Assembly: GCA_029204225.1 (NCBI GenBank)
Contig: CM055110.1
Location: 44,931,494-44,995,493 of the forward strand
Length of the DNA stretch: 64,000 nucleotides
Source: Diphasiastrum complanatum
Lineage: Eukaryota; Streptophyta; Lycopodiopsida; Lycopodiales; Lycopodiaceae
Direction of reading: 5' to 3'
A program made the translations under genes and the position numbers. The first letter of the stretch is position 1, and each line of letters begins with the position of its first letter. Positions 24,356 to 37,572 of the stretch are shown here, in pieces. The notes beneath the pieces were generated by a model. The model ran no database searches. It saw only the letters and a list, made by a program, of their open reading frames with translations, and was not told where the DNA came from.

Positions 24356-25115
24356 GAACATGTACATCAATTTTCATTGTGTATATTGATGTAACACCAT
24401 TAGTCATGAGATTACTAAAATGTTGTGAGTCATTAGAGCTTGAAAAACAATTCACATACATTTTGTACCTATTATTTTGATACAATACACAAGGATTGTC
24501 ATTGTAATGCGAAATGCAATGCCAACATACAAAGAAATGTAACAGTGTTGATTCCTTGGTATACATTTCTTGATAGAAGAGTGTTGATGTTCTTGAGAGT
24601 GTGGATTGTAGAATGCAATGCCAATATTGTTGAACGTTGAATCTTGTTTCAACGACAATATTAAGTCTTCATTGTAATATGAATATTCAATGACTCTTGA
24701 GTGTGCAAATTTTGGCTGCTAGTTATAAAGAAATGTATGGTTGTTGAATTGTTACCTCTATGTTGAATGTGAAATATTAAATGTTATATGTTGAACCATG
24801 ATTCCAATGCAAATCTTGAATTTTGATGTAATGTAATGCAAATGTTGAGTGTTGGATGTTAAGTGTTTATGACACCAACGTCATAAAATGCAAAATGAAT
24901 ATTGAACATATAATTTTTTTTTCACATGACAATTCTACAATTTTCTTTTCTTTTCTTTTTGGCATGTCAAATATGACATCTTATTAATCTGTCAGACATA
25001 TGCGGAAATTTCTAACAAATTTAAAATGCTTTTTATCCATAAAAATACACAGTTAGAATCCAACATTTGCAAGAAATGCTTAAATCCAACATCTAGCATG
25101 CATAGCATCAATCGA
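24356..25115. repeat. Dispersed repeat, copy A
   Basis: About 760 bp that matches 44140-44885 closely in the same orientation. Shared blocks include CATTAGAGCTTGAAAAACAA, ATTGTCATTGTAATGCGAAA and ATGACACCAACGTCATAAAA. It contains an imperfect inverted pair around AATATTGTTGAACG / TTCAACGACAATATT. No coding capacity or clear termini were found. Confidence 0.85.
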
Positions 25116-26900
25116 TAACATTGTTGTCCCGAAAGTCTCACTCCTTTTAAAAAGCAATATGCGGTTCTTTTCGAGATTATCCATCATAGGATTTTATTCA
25201 TAAGAGGATAAACTAGATGCATCATAAAGTTAACAATCCTTATGCTTCACAACAATGCAAACTGTTTTTTAATAAGTGTCTTTTTATTTGACACCAACTT
25301 TTTTACTTGCCTTGAAATTTGGAGTCCACTTCCACTCAAGCATACATGTGCATAGAAAAAAAAAAAGTTGAAGATGTAACTGGAGATGTGCATATCAAAG
25401 GCTTCTCATCACCTCTTTATTCGCAAAAAAACTAACTAAAGCCAATGTTTTGCTCCACCCGCATTCCACCTTCTTTAGATTAAACTTGATGTAGGTCAAC
25501 TTAGTTAATGAAATTCAATTTCATTATTATTGCTTGTTGATGAGAAAATCTAAATTTGGGTCAAGTTTTTGTCCCACTTATGCCAAAATGTTTGATTATA
25601 TTTACAATAGATGTCGTGTGAGAATGGGTGGAAGGAGAGACTTAATCCATGTCAACATGCATGGACTCAAGGGCATCAATCTACAGGTAAACCAACTTCT
25701 TTGGCCTAATTCAAATGTGGGTAGGTGGCTCTTCAGGCATGCTTATTTGGTGCATGTAGGACAAGGCTCATGTGGCATGTGTTTGCTAAGTAGGTGCATG
25801 AGGCAATATTTTCTATTTTTTACGTGAGGCACTATATTGGCTTTGTCACCCACCTCATTGCCCATGGAGTACACATTTGTGCTTAGATTTGAATAGTCTT
25901 CTTGCCTGATATGGGTATGGATCTCTAATTCTAAATAGTTGCAACATTGTAATACATTTGATTTTTAGCATGGCACAACAAATGCACCACCATCTAAACA
26001 CCCATTTTATGCCAATGAACCAACTTATGTCTTGCTTGAGTGCACTCACCTAGTCACAAATACTTTTCCAATCAAGAATAAAATCCTTTCTAGCTTTCTG
26101 TGCCATATATATAGTAATGGATGAGTATCAAGGTGGGCATCTAGTATCGACCTTGCCATGGACCTGGTTATGAAGGATTGACATGTTTGATGTTGTGATT
26201 TTAGGCCCATTAATACCCATGGTATTGGCTTCTCTCAATGCCCTGATCAATACTTGGCTTAGTTAATTTGGGCCAAGAAATAGCCAACACAATACAAAGA
26301 TTATGAAAAAAAAAAGGGAGCCATGAACATGGTATCAACCGTATATACACCTAGGTGGCAAAGGTCTTTTATTACCAAGGCAATACCAAGATTTTAGGGA
26401 AAAAATCAACCATATACACACGTAGTTGTCAACAAAGGTCTCTCATATTGTGTGAAGATTTTGTACACTCCTCTTGAAATAAAAAGGTTGTTGCAAATAG
26501 GTTCTCCTTTTTTTGGTACATATTTTGTGTAATTGAAGGCTTGTAAATTTGAGCACATGTTTTTGGTTGCCCCATTTTTTTTCTATATATTGCAATATTA
26601 TTCACACCCTACCTAATGATTGGCAGCTTGTATCACCCTTGCAATACCAATGCGGTCATAGTCGAACCGAGTCTGTGTTTGTATTGATACCCAGCTATAA
26701 AATTATTGTGATGCTATGGAGCCAATGTTTTGAAAAATAACGAATGCTCCAATGTTCCTACCCTGTTAATAAAGTGATATGAAACGTCATGAAAAGCTTT
26801 GCCATATATATTATGCTCAAACTTAAAAAAGCATTCCTTGCCATATACTGGTCTCTCAAACTTAAAAAGCATTCAAATAATTGGAAGATGCATATAAAAA
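25116..26900. other. Intergenic, no gene recognised
   Basis: Low-complexity, A+T-rich sequence with scattered short open stretches and no family motifs on either strand. Confidence 0.35.
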
Positions 26901-26954
26901 CAATGTAACATTGAATATCACAATAGGCTTTGCTGCATGGGCTCTCGACTCATG

Positions 26955-27700
26955 AGACATACATCCAAATAGTTAAAAAACAAAGAAATGATGATTGCAA
27001 TTTAATGGATAAAAAATAAAAAAGAGAACCTCATTTGAATGCTCAAAGTAGTCTAATAGTGACAACTTAGCTTTTAGCAAATCATCACAATCATGGCGAA
27101 GCTAAAAACAAGGTGATTGTTAGGGCAGGAAAAATTTTACCTTACATAAGGCATCCAAATCGTTAAAAAGAAATTTGCATTTTTTTTAAAAAAAATAAGA
27201 AAAATAGAAAAACACATTTTTATGCTTAGATTTCACCTAGAAGTGACACCTTATTTTCTAGCAAATCACAATACTATAGTGCCAAAGCTCAATATGTGTT
27301 CAAAGTAATCATATAAGCAAAGAAACATTATATTTTAGGAAATAATCACGATAGCTTGAGTCTAGTTATCATGCTGAAGCTATCAAGGTGATTATTGTAT
27401 TCCTAAAAGCTTTGCATTAGCCTAAGCTACATTCAAATTGTTGAAAATATAAAAACAAAGATTGCATTTTAAAAGAATTAAAATTTTATAGAAAAAACTT
27501 ATAATGCTCAAACTCACCTAGGAGTGAGACCTTTGATTTTAGCATATAGCTTACCGATGTCGGGGCAAAGCTAGTGATTGATACATGACGAGGAGCTTTG
27601 GCTTATGCATGGCATTCAAATCACTGAAAAATAGAATAACAAAGATTACAAAAAAAAAACTCAATTTAATGCCCAGATCCATCTACCACTATTGACACTC
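26955..27700. repeat. Degenerate tandem array, units of about 180-280 bp
   Basis: The phrase (G/A)CAT(C/T)CAAAT recurs at 26961, 27151, 27429 and 27612. Each copy is followed by an A-rich block, then text like CACCTAGGAGTGACACC, TTTTAGCAAATC and a GCCAAAGCT-type end. The copies are heavily diverged. It lies about 0.85 kb upstream of the pectinesterase gene. Confidence 0.6.
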
Positions 27701-27715
27701 ACAAGAAGTTACCTC

Positions 27716-27900
27716 TAGGAGTGACACTCACAATAACTTAACATCTAGCAGTGACACTCACAATAGCCTACCGCAATAACTTAACATCTAGTTACCGCAA
27801 TAACTTAACATCTAGGAGTGACACTTGCAATAGCTTACCGATCACAATAGCTTACCGCAATAACTTAACATCTAGGAGTGGCACTCACAATAGCTTACCA
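27716..27900. repeat. Short tandem array based on CAATAACTTAACATCTAG
   Basis: CAATAACTTAACATCTAG starts at 27731, 27774, 27798 and 27858, giving spacings of 43, 24 and 60 bp. The units alternate with GGAGTGACACTCACAATAGC and CTTACCG. The mixed spacing suggests unequal exchange. Confidence 0.85.
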
Positions 27901-28099
27901 CTGTCATGACAAAGCTAAAATTAATGGCTTACCCAAAACCTAAAAATATTCATAATACACAAGAAAAGAAAAGAAAAGAATAATAAATAACACATACTAT
28001 AAGCCCAACAAATTGTTGCCTTGTCTATGTTTTATATATTTGAACCGTTTCAAACTGAGAATTAACGCATATTTTAACGTTCTTTTTCTTTTGAAATCT

Positions 28100-28104
<5 letters not shown>

Positions 28105-28163
<59 letters not shown>
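28105..28163. repeat. (CT)n microsatellite upstream of the pectinesterase gene
   Basis: An uninterrupted CT tract of about 59 bases, roughly 380-460 bp before the candidate start codons. CT/GA tracts are common near plant promoters; a regulatory role here is only a guess. Confidence 0.95.
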
Positions 28164-28165
<2 letters not shown>

Positions 28166-28272
28166 CGCGTGCTAGCCTTCTGCATTCATATATATATGCC
28201 TGCAACCTTTTGAATTTCATTTCCATCTCAATGTGATTGCATTCTCAATCAGCTTACTTAGTTTCCAGCTTG

Positions 28273-28320
28273 ACGTTGGTATATCCTCCATAATCTACGT
28301 TGGTATATCCTCCATAATCT
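28273..28320. repeat. Exact 24-bp tandem duplication
   Basis: ACGTTGGTATATCCTCCATA plus four bases occurs twice without change, at 28273-28296 and 28297-28320, in the presumed promoter or 5' UTR of the pectinesterase gene. Confidence 0.95.
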
Positions 28321-28544
28321 GCAGCTATAGCTCTTTTTTTTATGCTTTTACTCCAGCTTCGATATCAGTTGATTGCAATTGCATTCACTTGTACATCATT
28401 CTCGAGTATCTCGGTTTGAGAGATGTGAGATTGCAGCTGCGCCTTTTGAAATCAATGTTTTATCTGATAATTTTGTTTCTGTGTCTCATTTCATAACGAG
28501 TGCAGTTGATATTTGCTTGTTGATAAGTCCAACATTTTGAGAGA

Positions 28545-30341
28545 TTGATTCATTTCTTTGTGGAGAGAATGACTGCAGTAGTGGCGATTATCTTAGCTTC
28601 CTGTTTCTGGGCATTGCTGATTCACACGATCGGCAGTATCAGCTTAGTTGATGGGAATGTTGTGCTCAATTCAGCTGAAACAAGAACAAGCAATCACCAG
28701 CAATGGCTAGATTATATCAAAGCGACGTCAGATATGATGCCTTGGAATACATCACTTCCAGCAAAATTCACACAGCCAACACCTCAAAAGAAAGAAGTTG
28801 TAATATCTGATCATGGGTTGCATGGGGAAAAGACTCTTGTTGTTGATCAGAATGATAGAGGATGTTTCAGCAGTATCCAGGCAGCAGTAGATAGCGTTCG
28901 AAATTGGAGCGAATCTCGCACAGTCATTCTGATTAGGAAAGGAATTTACAGGTATGATTATGAAATTTAGCCAATTTGCTGGTTGTCAAATGCAATTTAG
29001 CACTACTAATGAGCAAGGTCTGGCATAACTCACTCATGTTCAATTTCCATTTGCTCGTGGCTCAATCGATCATCTGTGTGAGAAGCCCAATTGCACCGTC
29101 TTACAGCTTAAAATGTTTTTGCAGGGAGAAAGTGTTGATTCCTAAGGAGAAGGAAAGAATCACTTTCCTCGGTGAACCTGGAAGCACTGTCATCCAATGG
29201 AATAGCACTGCATCTGATCTAGGATCGGATGGACTGCCTTTGAGGACGTATCACAGCGCCACTGTTGCAGTGAATGCCAGATACTTCGTCGCTAAATACA
29301 TCACCTTCAAAGTAGTGTACCCTCATTTTACTCTCTTAAGCAACATGGCATTCAAAAGCTAACCATTTCCATAATACTACTTTATAGCTTTTCAATTATA
29401 TTACCTTTCTAGTTCACATCCTTCAAACATGAGCAACAGATTCTTCCCATATCGATGAACTAATGGCACATGGATGGACTGCAGAATACAGCCGGAGCTG
29501 CATGGCCCGGCCAGCGTGGAAGGCAAGCGGTAGCGCTACGTATCAGTGCTGATTACGCTGCTTTCTACAGTTGCCTCTTTTTGGGCTATCAGGATACTCT
29601 TTATGACCACAGAGGTCGACATTACTTCAAAAACTGCTACATCGTAGGAGCTGTTGACTTCATTTTTGGAAACGGCAGATCTTTGTATCAGGTGATCTTT
29701 TTCTCACATTTGCAATCTACCCACTTCTACAGCTGGACTTATAGATAAAGTGTTCATTGGTCGTGTAGCATAGACAAAAGGACCTCATGTGCGGAATGGG
29801 GTTGGTTTTTGGAAGCAGAACTGCCGGCTTTATGCGTGGCCGATGGGGACGACTGGATCATTGACTGCTCAAAAGAGAAATGACACCAGTCTAAACACAG
29901 GATTTGCTTTTGTGTCATGCGTTGTGGGAGGATCCGGTAGCGTTTATCTCGGGAGAGCGTGGGGAAACAACTCGCGCGTGGTGTTTGCATTGACTTGGAT
30001 GGACAGAATCATCGCACCAGGAGGCTGGAATGACTGGGGAATCCCAGCAAGAGAAAGGTATAACTGCCATTTCTTCTCTCACAGATCCTGCACCAAATTG
30101 CTTCCAGGTTTCTCATGAATCCTTTCACCGACCAGGTAGTGAATTGCTTTCCAAATAGGAACGATAAAATCATCTTTATTGCAATTGCAGATCAGTGTAC
30201 TACGCACTATACAAATGCTCAGGGCCAGGATCAATAGTCAACAGAAAAGTGGGATGGTCGACTGAGCTCACCCTGCAAGAAGCATGGCCTTTTCTCAGCA
30301 TTGGATTCATCAATGGGATGGACTGGCTGGAAGAAATTTGA
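28545..30341 (+). CDS. Pectinesterase (pectin methylesterase), secreted, without PRO domain
   Basis: Five exons: 28545-28951, 29125-29311, 29485-29691, 29819-30057 and 30191-30341 (TGA), with consistent phases and GT..AG borders. ATGs at 28545 and 28569 are in frame. The second (388 aa) puts a typical signal peptide, [20 protein letters not shown], at the start. It removes methyl esters from cell-wall homogalacturonan. All pectinesterase signatures are present (numbering from 28569): GIYREKV, QAVAL at 204, GYQDTL with the acid Asp227, VDFIFG with the nucleophile Asp248, and LGRAW with Arg305 and Trp307. There is no inhibitor-like PRO domain, and the protein ends [10 protein letters not shown], so it is a short type. 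An exon block starting [20 protein letters not shown] places it in the subgroup with that motif. No defects were seen. Confidence 0.9.
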
Positions 30342-31123
30342 AGATTAAACAGCCATCTGTTGCAGTGGCGATCACTGTTCCCTGGAGAAGCAATATCAAC
30401 CAAGACTTCCTTGGGGAATTGTTTCGGATCAAACGATAGGATTATCAAAGAATGTTTTGGAAGCAAACATTGTAGTTGCTTCCTTGATCTATATCAATCA
30501 GATGCAAAATTTTGTGGTAGGAAACACAATTGGGGATTGTGATCAGAGAAAGACTATCTTCACCATTTTGATCCATCTTTATGTCATAGAAGTTAAAGCA
30601 TGTAGTCTTTACTTGGCAAAAAAGGAACAACTATTCTTGTTCTTGAGTGTCAGTTGGTAAGCTGCATTGGATAGAGATTGAAAATGAAGAATACAAAACA
30701 ACCCAGAACAAGAAATGCGATGATTCATAAGTGTGCAATACCTATAAGACTTAATAAATATATCTTTTTTAACAAAATGCAAGTCAATTTTGGCTGGAAA
30801 AGTTCTGCTCAAAGACTACTTTCCTTTAAAATTGTAGAGCTGATTAATTATGAGACACTTTAATTATTCAACATAAAAGGGGGAGTCCCTATAGATTTAG
30901 GGACTCTCCTTAGTATATAACTCATCTTTTCACCTTTGGGTCTTACTATATCAATGAAAGTCTTGTCTCTCATTCATGCATGGGAATGAAGGTCATGTCG
31001 GCTCTTAGGCGTGACTCTAAATTCAGGTCTGAAAATGAAGACCATGTCCCTTATGTTGACCCTATGCAGGACAATGAAGTAGATTGCCAGCTTGTGACTC
31101 AAAATCTTGTCACTCATGATGGG
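30342..31123. other. 3' flank of the pectinesterase gene, with a small hairpin
   Basis: Presumed 3' UTR and intergenic DNA. A 9-bp inverted repeat GAGTCCCTA (30883-30891) / TAGGGACTC (30898-30906) with a 6-base loop follows a purine-rich AAAAGGGGG. A short open stretch at about 30988-31125 reads MSALRRDSKFRSENEDHVPY and is probably retroelement debris. Confidence 0.4.
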
Positions 31124-31610
31124 TGAGTTATGATCAAAATCTTAGGTGTTGAATCAATGAAGCATAAAAGACAGCAATAGACTAAAGCTTTACAAGCAAT
31201 AGACAAGACAATAGGTTCTCCCACGAAGAGCCCAAGCAATACCAATCAATAATCTGAAAAATGAGTGTACAAATGCCCCTATAAATACCCTACCAATGAA
31301 CCCTAAAATAGGAATTCAAAAGTAAAGGGAGTCAAAATGTGGAGGGAAAATAGTGCGCCCTCCTACGGGCCCACACTCCACATATAACCATATAATAAGG
31401 GCCCAAGGCCAGTCAATGTCATAAAAAAGGACCCAGTGCGGGTCATAAGCATATTAAAAGGCTATGGGGCCTATACATGACTAATATAAAATGCGTAACC
31501 AACAATATACATAATCAACAGTAAATGTAAAGAGGCCTGCGGAATATATGCAGAGTAGCCCAATAGGCTTGTATCCTGTAGTCCGTAACTCTCCCTGGCT
31601 ATAAAGAACA
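31124..31610 (-). repeat. 3' LTR of the chromovirus
   Basis: The segment matches the plus-strand LTR fragment at 45075-45450 in inverted orientation over about 370 bp, including the word read on plus as GGTGTTGAATCAATGAAGCA. The start is placed where a G-rich ATTGGGGGCAATGTT (minus strand, about 31605-31620) looks like the purine tract and TG border. Both borders are approximate. Confidence 0.7.
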
Positions 31611-34600
31611 TTGCCCCCAATGTACGCAAAATAAGATAAGAACCAGTGCCAGAGAAAAATACTGCATCAAGATATCCCATCTGAGAAAGGAACATCAAGA
31701 GAAGCCGGAGCATCCCGAGAAGCAATGGTAGCTGCAAGTGATCGAGCCTGATCAGCCAGGATAGGGGTATGATAAAAAAACATCAATGGGCTCCCAAGTA
31801 GCCTCCTAAATAGGACGACCATTCCTTTGGACCAAAAACTGAATCTGCCGATGGCGACGACTATGCAATAAGCGCACCTATAAAATAGCAGCTGACAGGA
31901 ATGGAAAAAGCTCTAGATCTGTAGGAAATGAGGAATCTCGAGGAGCATCATCCTCAATAGCAGCACGTAATAAACTGACATGAAAGATATCACAAGCCTG
32001 AGTAGCAGCATGTAACTCAAGATGATATGTAACTGGACTGAGGTGCTCAAGAATCTGAAAAGGCCCATAATAGTACGGCGCAAGCTTCTCAGTAGAAGCA
32101 AGACCCTGTACAAAACGATGGCGAGCAAAGCGTAACCGGAGAAAAACAATATCTCCCTCTGCAAACTCAACATGGCGCTGATGACAATCAACAATGGTCC
32201 TGTACCGCTGCTGAATATGCTGTAAATGAGTAGCAGCTCTAGTAATAATCTCCCGAGCACTCGAAAGATAAGATGAAATAGTAACAGGTGCATCATCTGG
32301 AGGAGTAGGTATACTGGGTGGAACTGGTGGGTATCCATGAGCAAGCAGGAAAGGAGAAACACATGTGCTGGAACTAATAGAACTGTTATAACTATACTCA
32401 GCCAAACATAAATGCTGATCCCAATCACGACCAGAAGGAGAAACATAATGTCGTAATTAATTCTCCAATACCCGGTTAATAATCTCAGACTGACCATCCG
32501 TAGAAGAATGATAAGCAGTGCCCATAAGTATCTTAAAATCCACGATACACATAAGCTCTGTCCAAAAACCTGATGTAAACTTGGTATCCCAATCAGTAAG
32601 TATAGATCGTGGGAGACCATGTAAGCGAAATATTTCAGAAATAAATATACGACCACACTGCTCTGCTGTAATAGTACGTCTGACTGGTATGAAATGAGCT
32701 TGTTTAGAAAACCTATCAACTACCACCAAACAAGAGTCATGACCACGCTGAGTATGGGGAAGACCTAAAATGAAGTCCATAGATATATCAGTCCACTGGC
32801 GGGAAGGAATAGGTCAACTTTGAAGGAGACCGCCAGGTTTTTCATGGGAATACTTGTTACGAAGGCGAAAATCACAAGTATGAATAAGGTGGGAAAGCTC
32901 ACGCTTCATGGAAGGCCAATAAAAATGTTCTTTCAAATGGAATAAGGACTTCTGAAAACCAAAATGGCCACCAACATGAGAGGAATGAGCATCAAGAAGG
33001 AGCTGTGGACGTATGTCGAGAGTTCTGGGAATACATAACGAACCATAGTGAAACAAACGATGATTAACAATGGAATAAACCTGGTGAGGGTGAGAGGAAG
33101 GACGAGAGGCAGACGACATAACATCACGAAAGTCTGGACATGTGGCATAAGCCTGAGGAAGATCATCATACCAAGAGTGGGGAGACGTAACAAGATTGCA
33201 AGTAAGAGCAGGTAAACGAGACAGAGCATCAGCAGCAGCGTTACTTTTACCAGGCTTATAATGAATATCAAAATGAAAGGACTGTAAAAATTGAAGCCAA
33301 CGGTAATGACCATCACTAAGATCCTTTTGTGTATACAAATAATGAAGTGACTGGTGATCAGTAAAAATATCAAACGGAACACGATACAGATAATGACGCC
33401 ACTTCTTTAAAGCAAAAATGATAGCAAGCAAATCTTTTTCATGAGTGGAATAGTGCTGCTCATACGAACGAAGACGACGAGATTCATATGCAATAACACA
33501 CTGACGCTGACATAACAAAGCACCTAATCCTGTGGAACTAGCATCAGTCTCAACAGCAAAACGCTGGGAAAAATCTGGAAGACATAAAACAGGGGCAGTG
33601 GTAAGCTTAACCTTCAAAGTATCAAAAGCCGACTGACATGCGGGAGTCCAAGCAAACGAAGTTTTCTTTTTCAACAGAGCATGAGAGTGGCAAAATGAGC
33701 AACTGGTTTACGAAGATGGATAGCAAGACCAAGAAACATACGAACATCATGAACATCAGCAGGCACAGGCCATGAAAGAATAGAACGGACCTTACGAGGG
33801 TCGAGACGAACAGTACCATTAGTAACAAAGAAGCCCAAAAACTCGATTTGTACAACAACAAAAGAACATTTAGAACGTTTAGCATACAGATGATGAGTAA
33901 CTAACAAAACAAAAACAGAACGAACGTGCTGAACATGAAGAGAGAGAGAGTGGTGCTATAAATGAGGATATCGTCAAAATGAACAATGACACACTTTCCA
34001 AGCAGAGGATGAAAGATGTTATTCATGACATTCTGAAAAGTGGGCGGGCCATTGGTAACACCAAAAGGAAGAACACGAAACTCATACAGACCAAAGTGAG
34101 TACGGAAAGCTATCTTGTGCTCATCAGGAGGATGCATACGAATCTGGTGATAACCGGAATAGAGGTCAAGTTTAGAAAAGATCTTGGCTTGGCCTAACTG
34201 GTCAAACATGCCATCCATATGAGGGATAGGGTACTGATTACGAATATTAAGTTTATTTAAAGCACGATAATCAATACATAGACGTTTAGTACCATCCTTC
34301 TTATCAACAAGTAAAACATGAGCACCAAAAGGATTGTGGCTAGGAACAATAAGGCCTTGACATAATAAATCAGACACCTGACGTTGGACTTCCTCGCGCT
34401 CAACAATAGACATACGAAAAGGAGGACAAGAAGGAAGTGATGCAGAGGAAACAAGGTCTATATGGTGGTTGACATCTCGTAAAGGTGGTAACTGAGTCGG
34501 CTCTCCAAAAACATGCTCGAATTCACGCAACAATTTAGAAAATACGTGTGGCAAAGGTGGTGCATCCGCAATAGGCTGAACTGGCTGAACAGAAAGAATA

Positions 34601-36045
34601 GCCACATAGTGGGCTTTCGGGAGGCTCCGTATGAACTGCTTCCCGGAAATAAGCTGATAGTCCTGCCGAGAATCAATATCGAAAAATATATGCTGAGTAC
34701 CATCATGAGAGAATGTCAATGTCTGCTGCTGGAGGTCTATTGTAACCGCACCAAGGGATGCAAACCAATCAGCACCGAGGATAAGATCGTACCGTGTAAG
34801 TGGAATAATATGAAAATATGCCTGACCAAGGAAGTCTCCAATCCGATATGAAAGCTGCTGATACATCTGCATGCTAGGAAAAGAGCGTGCGCTGGCAACC
34901 TCAACATGCAGGGGATGAGGCGTAGTGACTGGCATAGCACGAATGCGTGTAGTAATATGACTGTTGAGAAACGAGTGAGTGCTACCCATGTCAACAAGGG
35001 CAATAAACTCACGACCAGTGATACGTATGCGAAGACGGATATGGCATGGACCCGGCTTACCGGCCCAAGTAGCATAAGCAAGCTAAGCATGGCATACAGG
35101 TAGATTAGGGGGATCAGAAACAAGCTTAGTGCGTGTGGCAAACTGATCAACAGGTGGGTCATCATCAAGAATATGAAGACATATGGCAGAATTAGGACTA
35201 TCATCAGGTGTGTCAGCATCATGTTAATAGACGACAGTAGCAGTGTCAGGCTGTCGACAATCATGGGCGATATGATTAGGACTCTTATAGTTGAAACATA
35301 AGCACTTCTCACGGATCTCAGACATCTCAGGCTGTGAGTAGCGACGAACAAAAACAGGACGAGGAGAAAAAGGAGGATGTGGTGCAGAAGGAAGAGTGGA
35401 CGAAGGTGAATTGACAGATGTGGGACTAGCAGAGGATGGAGAGAAAAAAATAGGATGCGTGAAAGGATGCGAAGGACGAGAAACAGAGGAAGAGATGGGA
35501 GAGTACTTGTGCTGTAGTGCGGTAGCAAGGGAGATGGCATGAGAAAGAGTGAGTGAAAAAAAAGAAGAAACATCATACCTGAGTACACCTCGTAGACCAG
35601 CAACGTAGCGAGAGATGAGCTCCAATATAGAAATATTTGGAATAGATAGGAAAGCTCTGTAAACCGTGTCGTATAAGCAGCCAAATCACCTGTGTGAGAT
35701 AAACTGCGAAAGATGTCGCGTTGTCGAATAAGCCACTGAGGATCAATCATCGCTAGACGGAGTGCTGTCATAAACTCTGTCCAACTAGCAAGGCCAGGGT
35801 GTAAAGCCGTCTGGCGAAACATGCGCCACCAAGTAGCAGCACGACCCTCCAAATGTAAAGCAGCCATATGTATCCGCTGAATGTCAGTCTTAGGAAACAT
35901 AGGGAAGTAGGTCTCAAGCTTAGAATACCAATTCTTGAGTTCATTCCCATCGGATGACCCAGAATACACAGTAAGCTTAACCTTATCCTTAAAGTCTCAT
36001 GGCAAAGGACCAGAAAAAGAAGGAGTCTAGGGTGGTGGAAATGTA
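31124..36045 (-). mobile_element. Ty3 chromovirus retrotransposon, 5'-truncated and defective
   Basis: Read right to left. gag (35969-35224) has LEGRAATWWRMFRQ and a zinc knuckle CFNYKSPNHIAHDC. The protease has VDMGST (about 34984). Reverse transcriptase (about 34420-33700) has KLDLYSGYHQIRMHP, LPFGVTNGPPTFQ and FDDILIYS. RNase H (about 33560-33240) has VETDASSTGLGALL. Integrase (about 32990-32400) has VVDRFSK, LTDWDTKF and DGQSEIINR, and an integrase tail follows. A chromodomain at about 31865-31770 (QFLVQRNGRPI, then a stop, EATWEPIDVF) marks the chromovirus lineage. A 3' LTR covers roughly 31124-31610. The 5' LTR and gag start are missing at about 36045. Defects: second knuckle Cys replaced by Tyr, D-M-G in place of D-S/T-G, second Cys of the integrase zinc finger lost, and several frameshifts and stops. 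Not autonomous. Confidence 0.9.
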
Positions 36046-37572
36046 CGTTCACTGCCCACCAAAATTGGTTTAAATTCAAATTCAAATTGGTTCCCTCCAA
36101 TTTTGAAAGAGTTCTTACTCTTTTTTAAATATGAATAGTTAAGGAGGTAGAAATGGACTCCGTGGCCAGTGAAATTCTTCAGTTGTTGATGTGTGTTCAA
36201 GATTGAGCAAACTGATTTTTTGTTCCTCAAAAAGTTCAAACCACCAATGTTGATCAAACCCATCAAAAAATTGATAGGCTGCTTGAATACTTGATTCCAA
36301 AAAATTTAACGAGGCAAATGGGTCAACCTCACGATGCTCTCTTTGTGCTTTTTGTTCTTCTAGCATGGACTTCAAGGGAGACAACATATTAAGCTTGATT
36401 TTACCAGAAGGCATATTGAGCAAAAACCGTATTCCTTCAATAGGTAACCATGAAACTGAACTTGAACATTGTTTGCCCCATAACAATGTGATGCTAGTTT
36501 CATTGCATTTGATTTTGAACTGATGTTGAAAGCTAATATCATTAATAGTAGCAACACAACAATTTGTTTCATTGGACGCCTTAATGTATTCATGAAAATC
36601 AAATGTGTGCCTAATTAACGACACATTTGGCTTTGGCATGTATGATTCTTCAACAATGCTCTGAAGCACTAGTAAAAAAAAAGCCTTCTTGCGTCTTAGT
36701 CTTTTGGAAAGACAATCAAACATCTGATCAATTTGATCACGGGTGTGACCCACCAACAAAAATCCTATTTTTATTTCTTTGAAAACTTTTTTTTTTTCTA
36801 CCAACAATTTGATTTTTATTTTCCCTAGCAGTGTTGTCAAGTTGCAAATACAATATTCTAGAAGAATATCACCAAATTTGCAAATTATTTTTTGTACAAT
36901 GGTTATGGTCAAATTTAGATCATTTCGAACATTGGAATAATTGAAAAATACTTTCGACTCCAATGTGCCATTAAACACAAGTGCTCCAATGAGATGGAAC
37001 TTGAATAAAATCTGCCTCATTCAAATTTTTTGGCACTCTAACAAAATGAGATAACATCGTTTTCTTCTTATCCATGTCGTCGATTACAAGGCCCAGATAC
37101 CTTTGTGGACATTCCAAGCATTTCTTTCGGTGTTTCGCCAATTTTTGTCTTTCGATTGTTTGTTGATTTCTGTGCACCTAAAGCACTTTTACAGCATCCA
37201 CTACAAAATGTAATAATTAAAATATTTCAATAAACTTAAGATAATATCATAACATTAATATTTTAAAAATTTAAAAGTCAGCAAAAAAATAAAGTTTTTA
37301 CAGTATTGAAAGTTAATAATATTCTACATTTCTCATCATTGGTCTTTGCTAGTTGTTTGGCAGATTTTAACAACTCGCATGTCGAACAAATTGTCATCCA
37401 TGATTTTTTCGGAATCTTTACTAAACCAAAATCTCTCTTCCAAATCCTAAGAAAATATGAGTAAGGTAAATAGACAACATTTGTTGTCTTAGCGAACTCT
37501 CTGTACAAAAAAAATATCTCCAATTTTGTAAAATGATCTGGCAAGTGAAAATATAATGAATTTGGTAATTTC

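Noticed and set aside
28013-28213. Open frame with poly Leu-Ser
   Set aside because: Translation of the (CT)n microsatellite; no other coding signal. The same applies to 57805-58311.
31471-33885. Leu-rich minus-strand frames overlapping the chromovirus
   Set aside because: Shadow frames of the gag-pol region; the domain-bearing frames explain the sequence.
34737-35969. A 410-codon frame as a complete gag
   Set aside because: Only its first ~130 codons resemble retrotransposon gag; the rest is a Leu-rich out-of-frame reading. The true continuation is in the frame ending at 35224.
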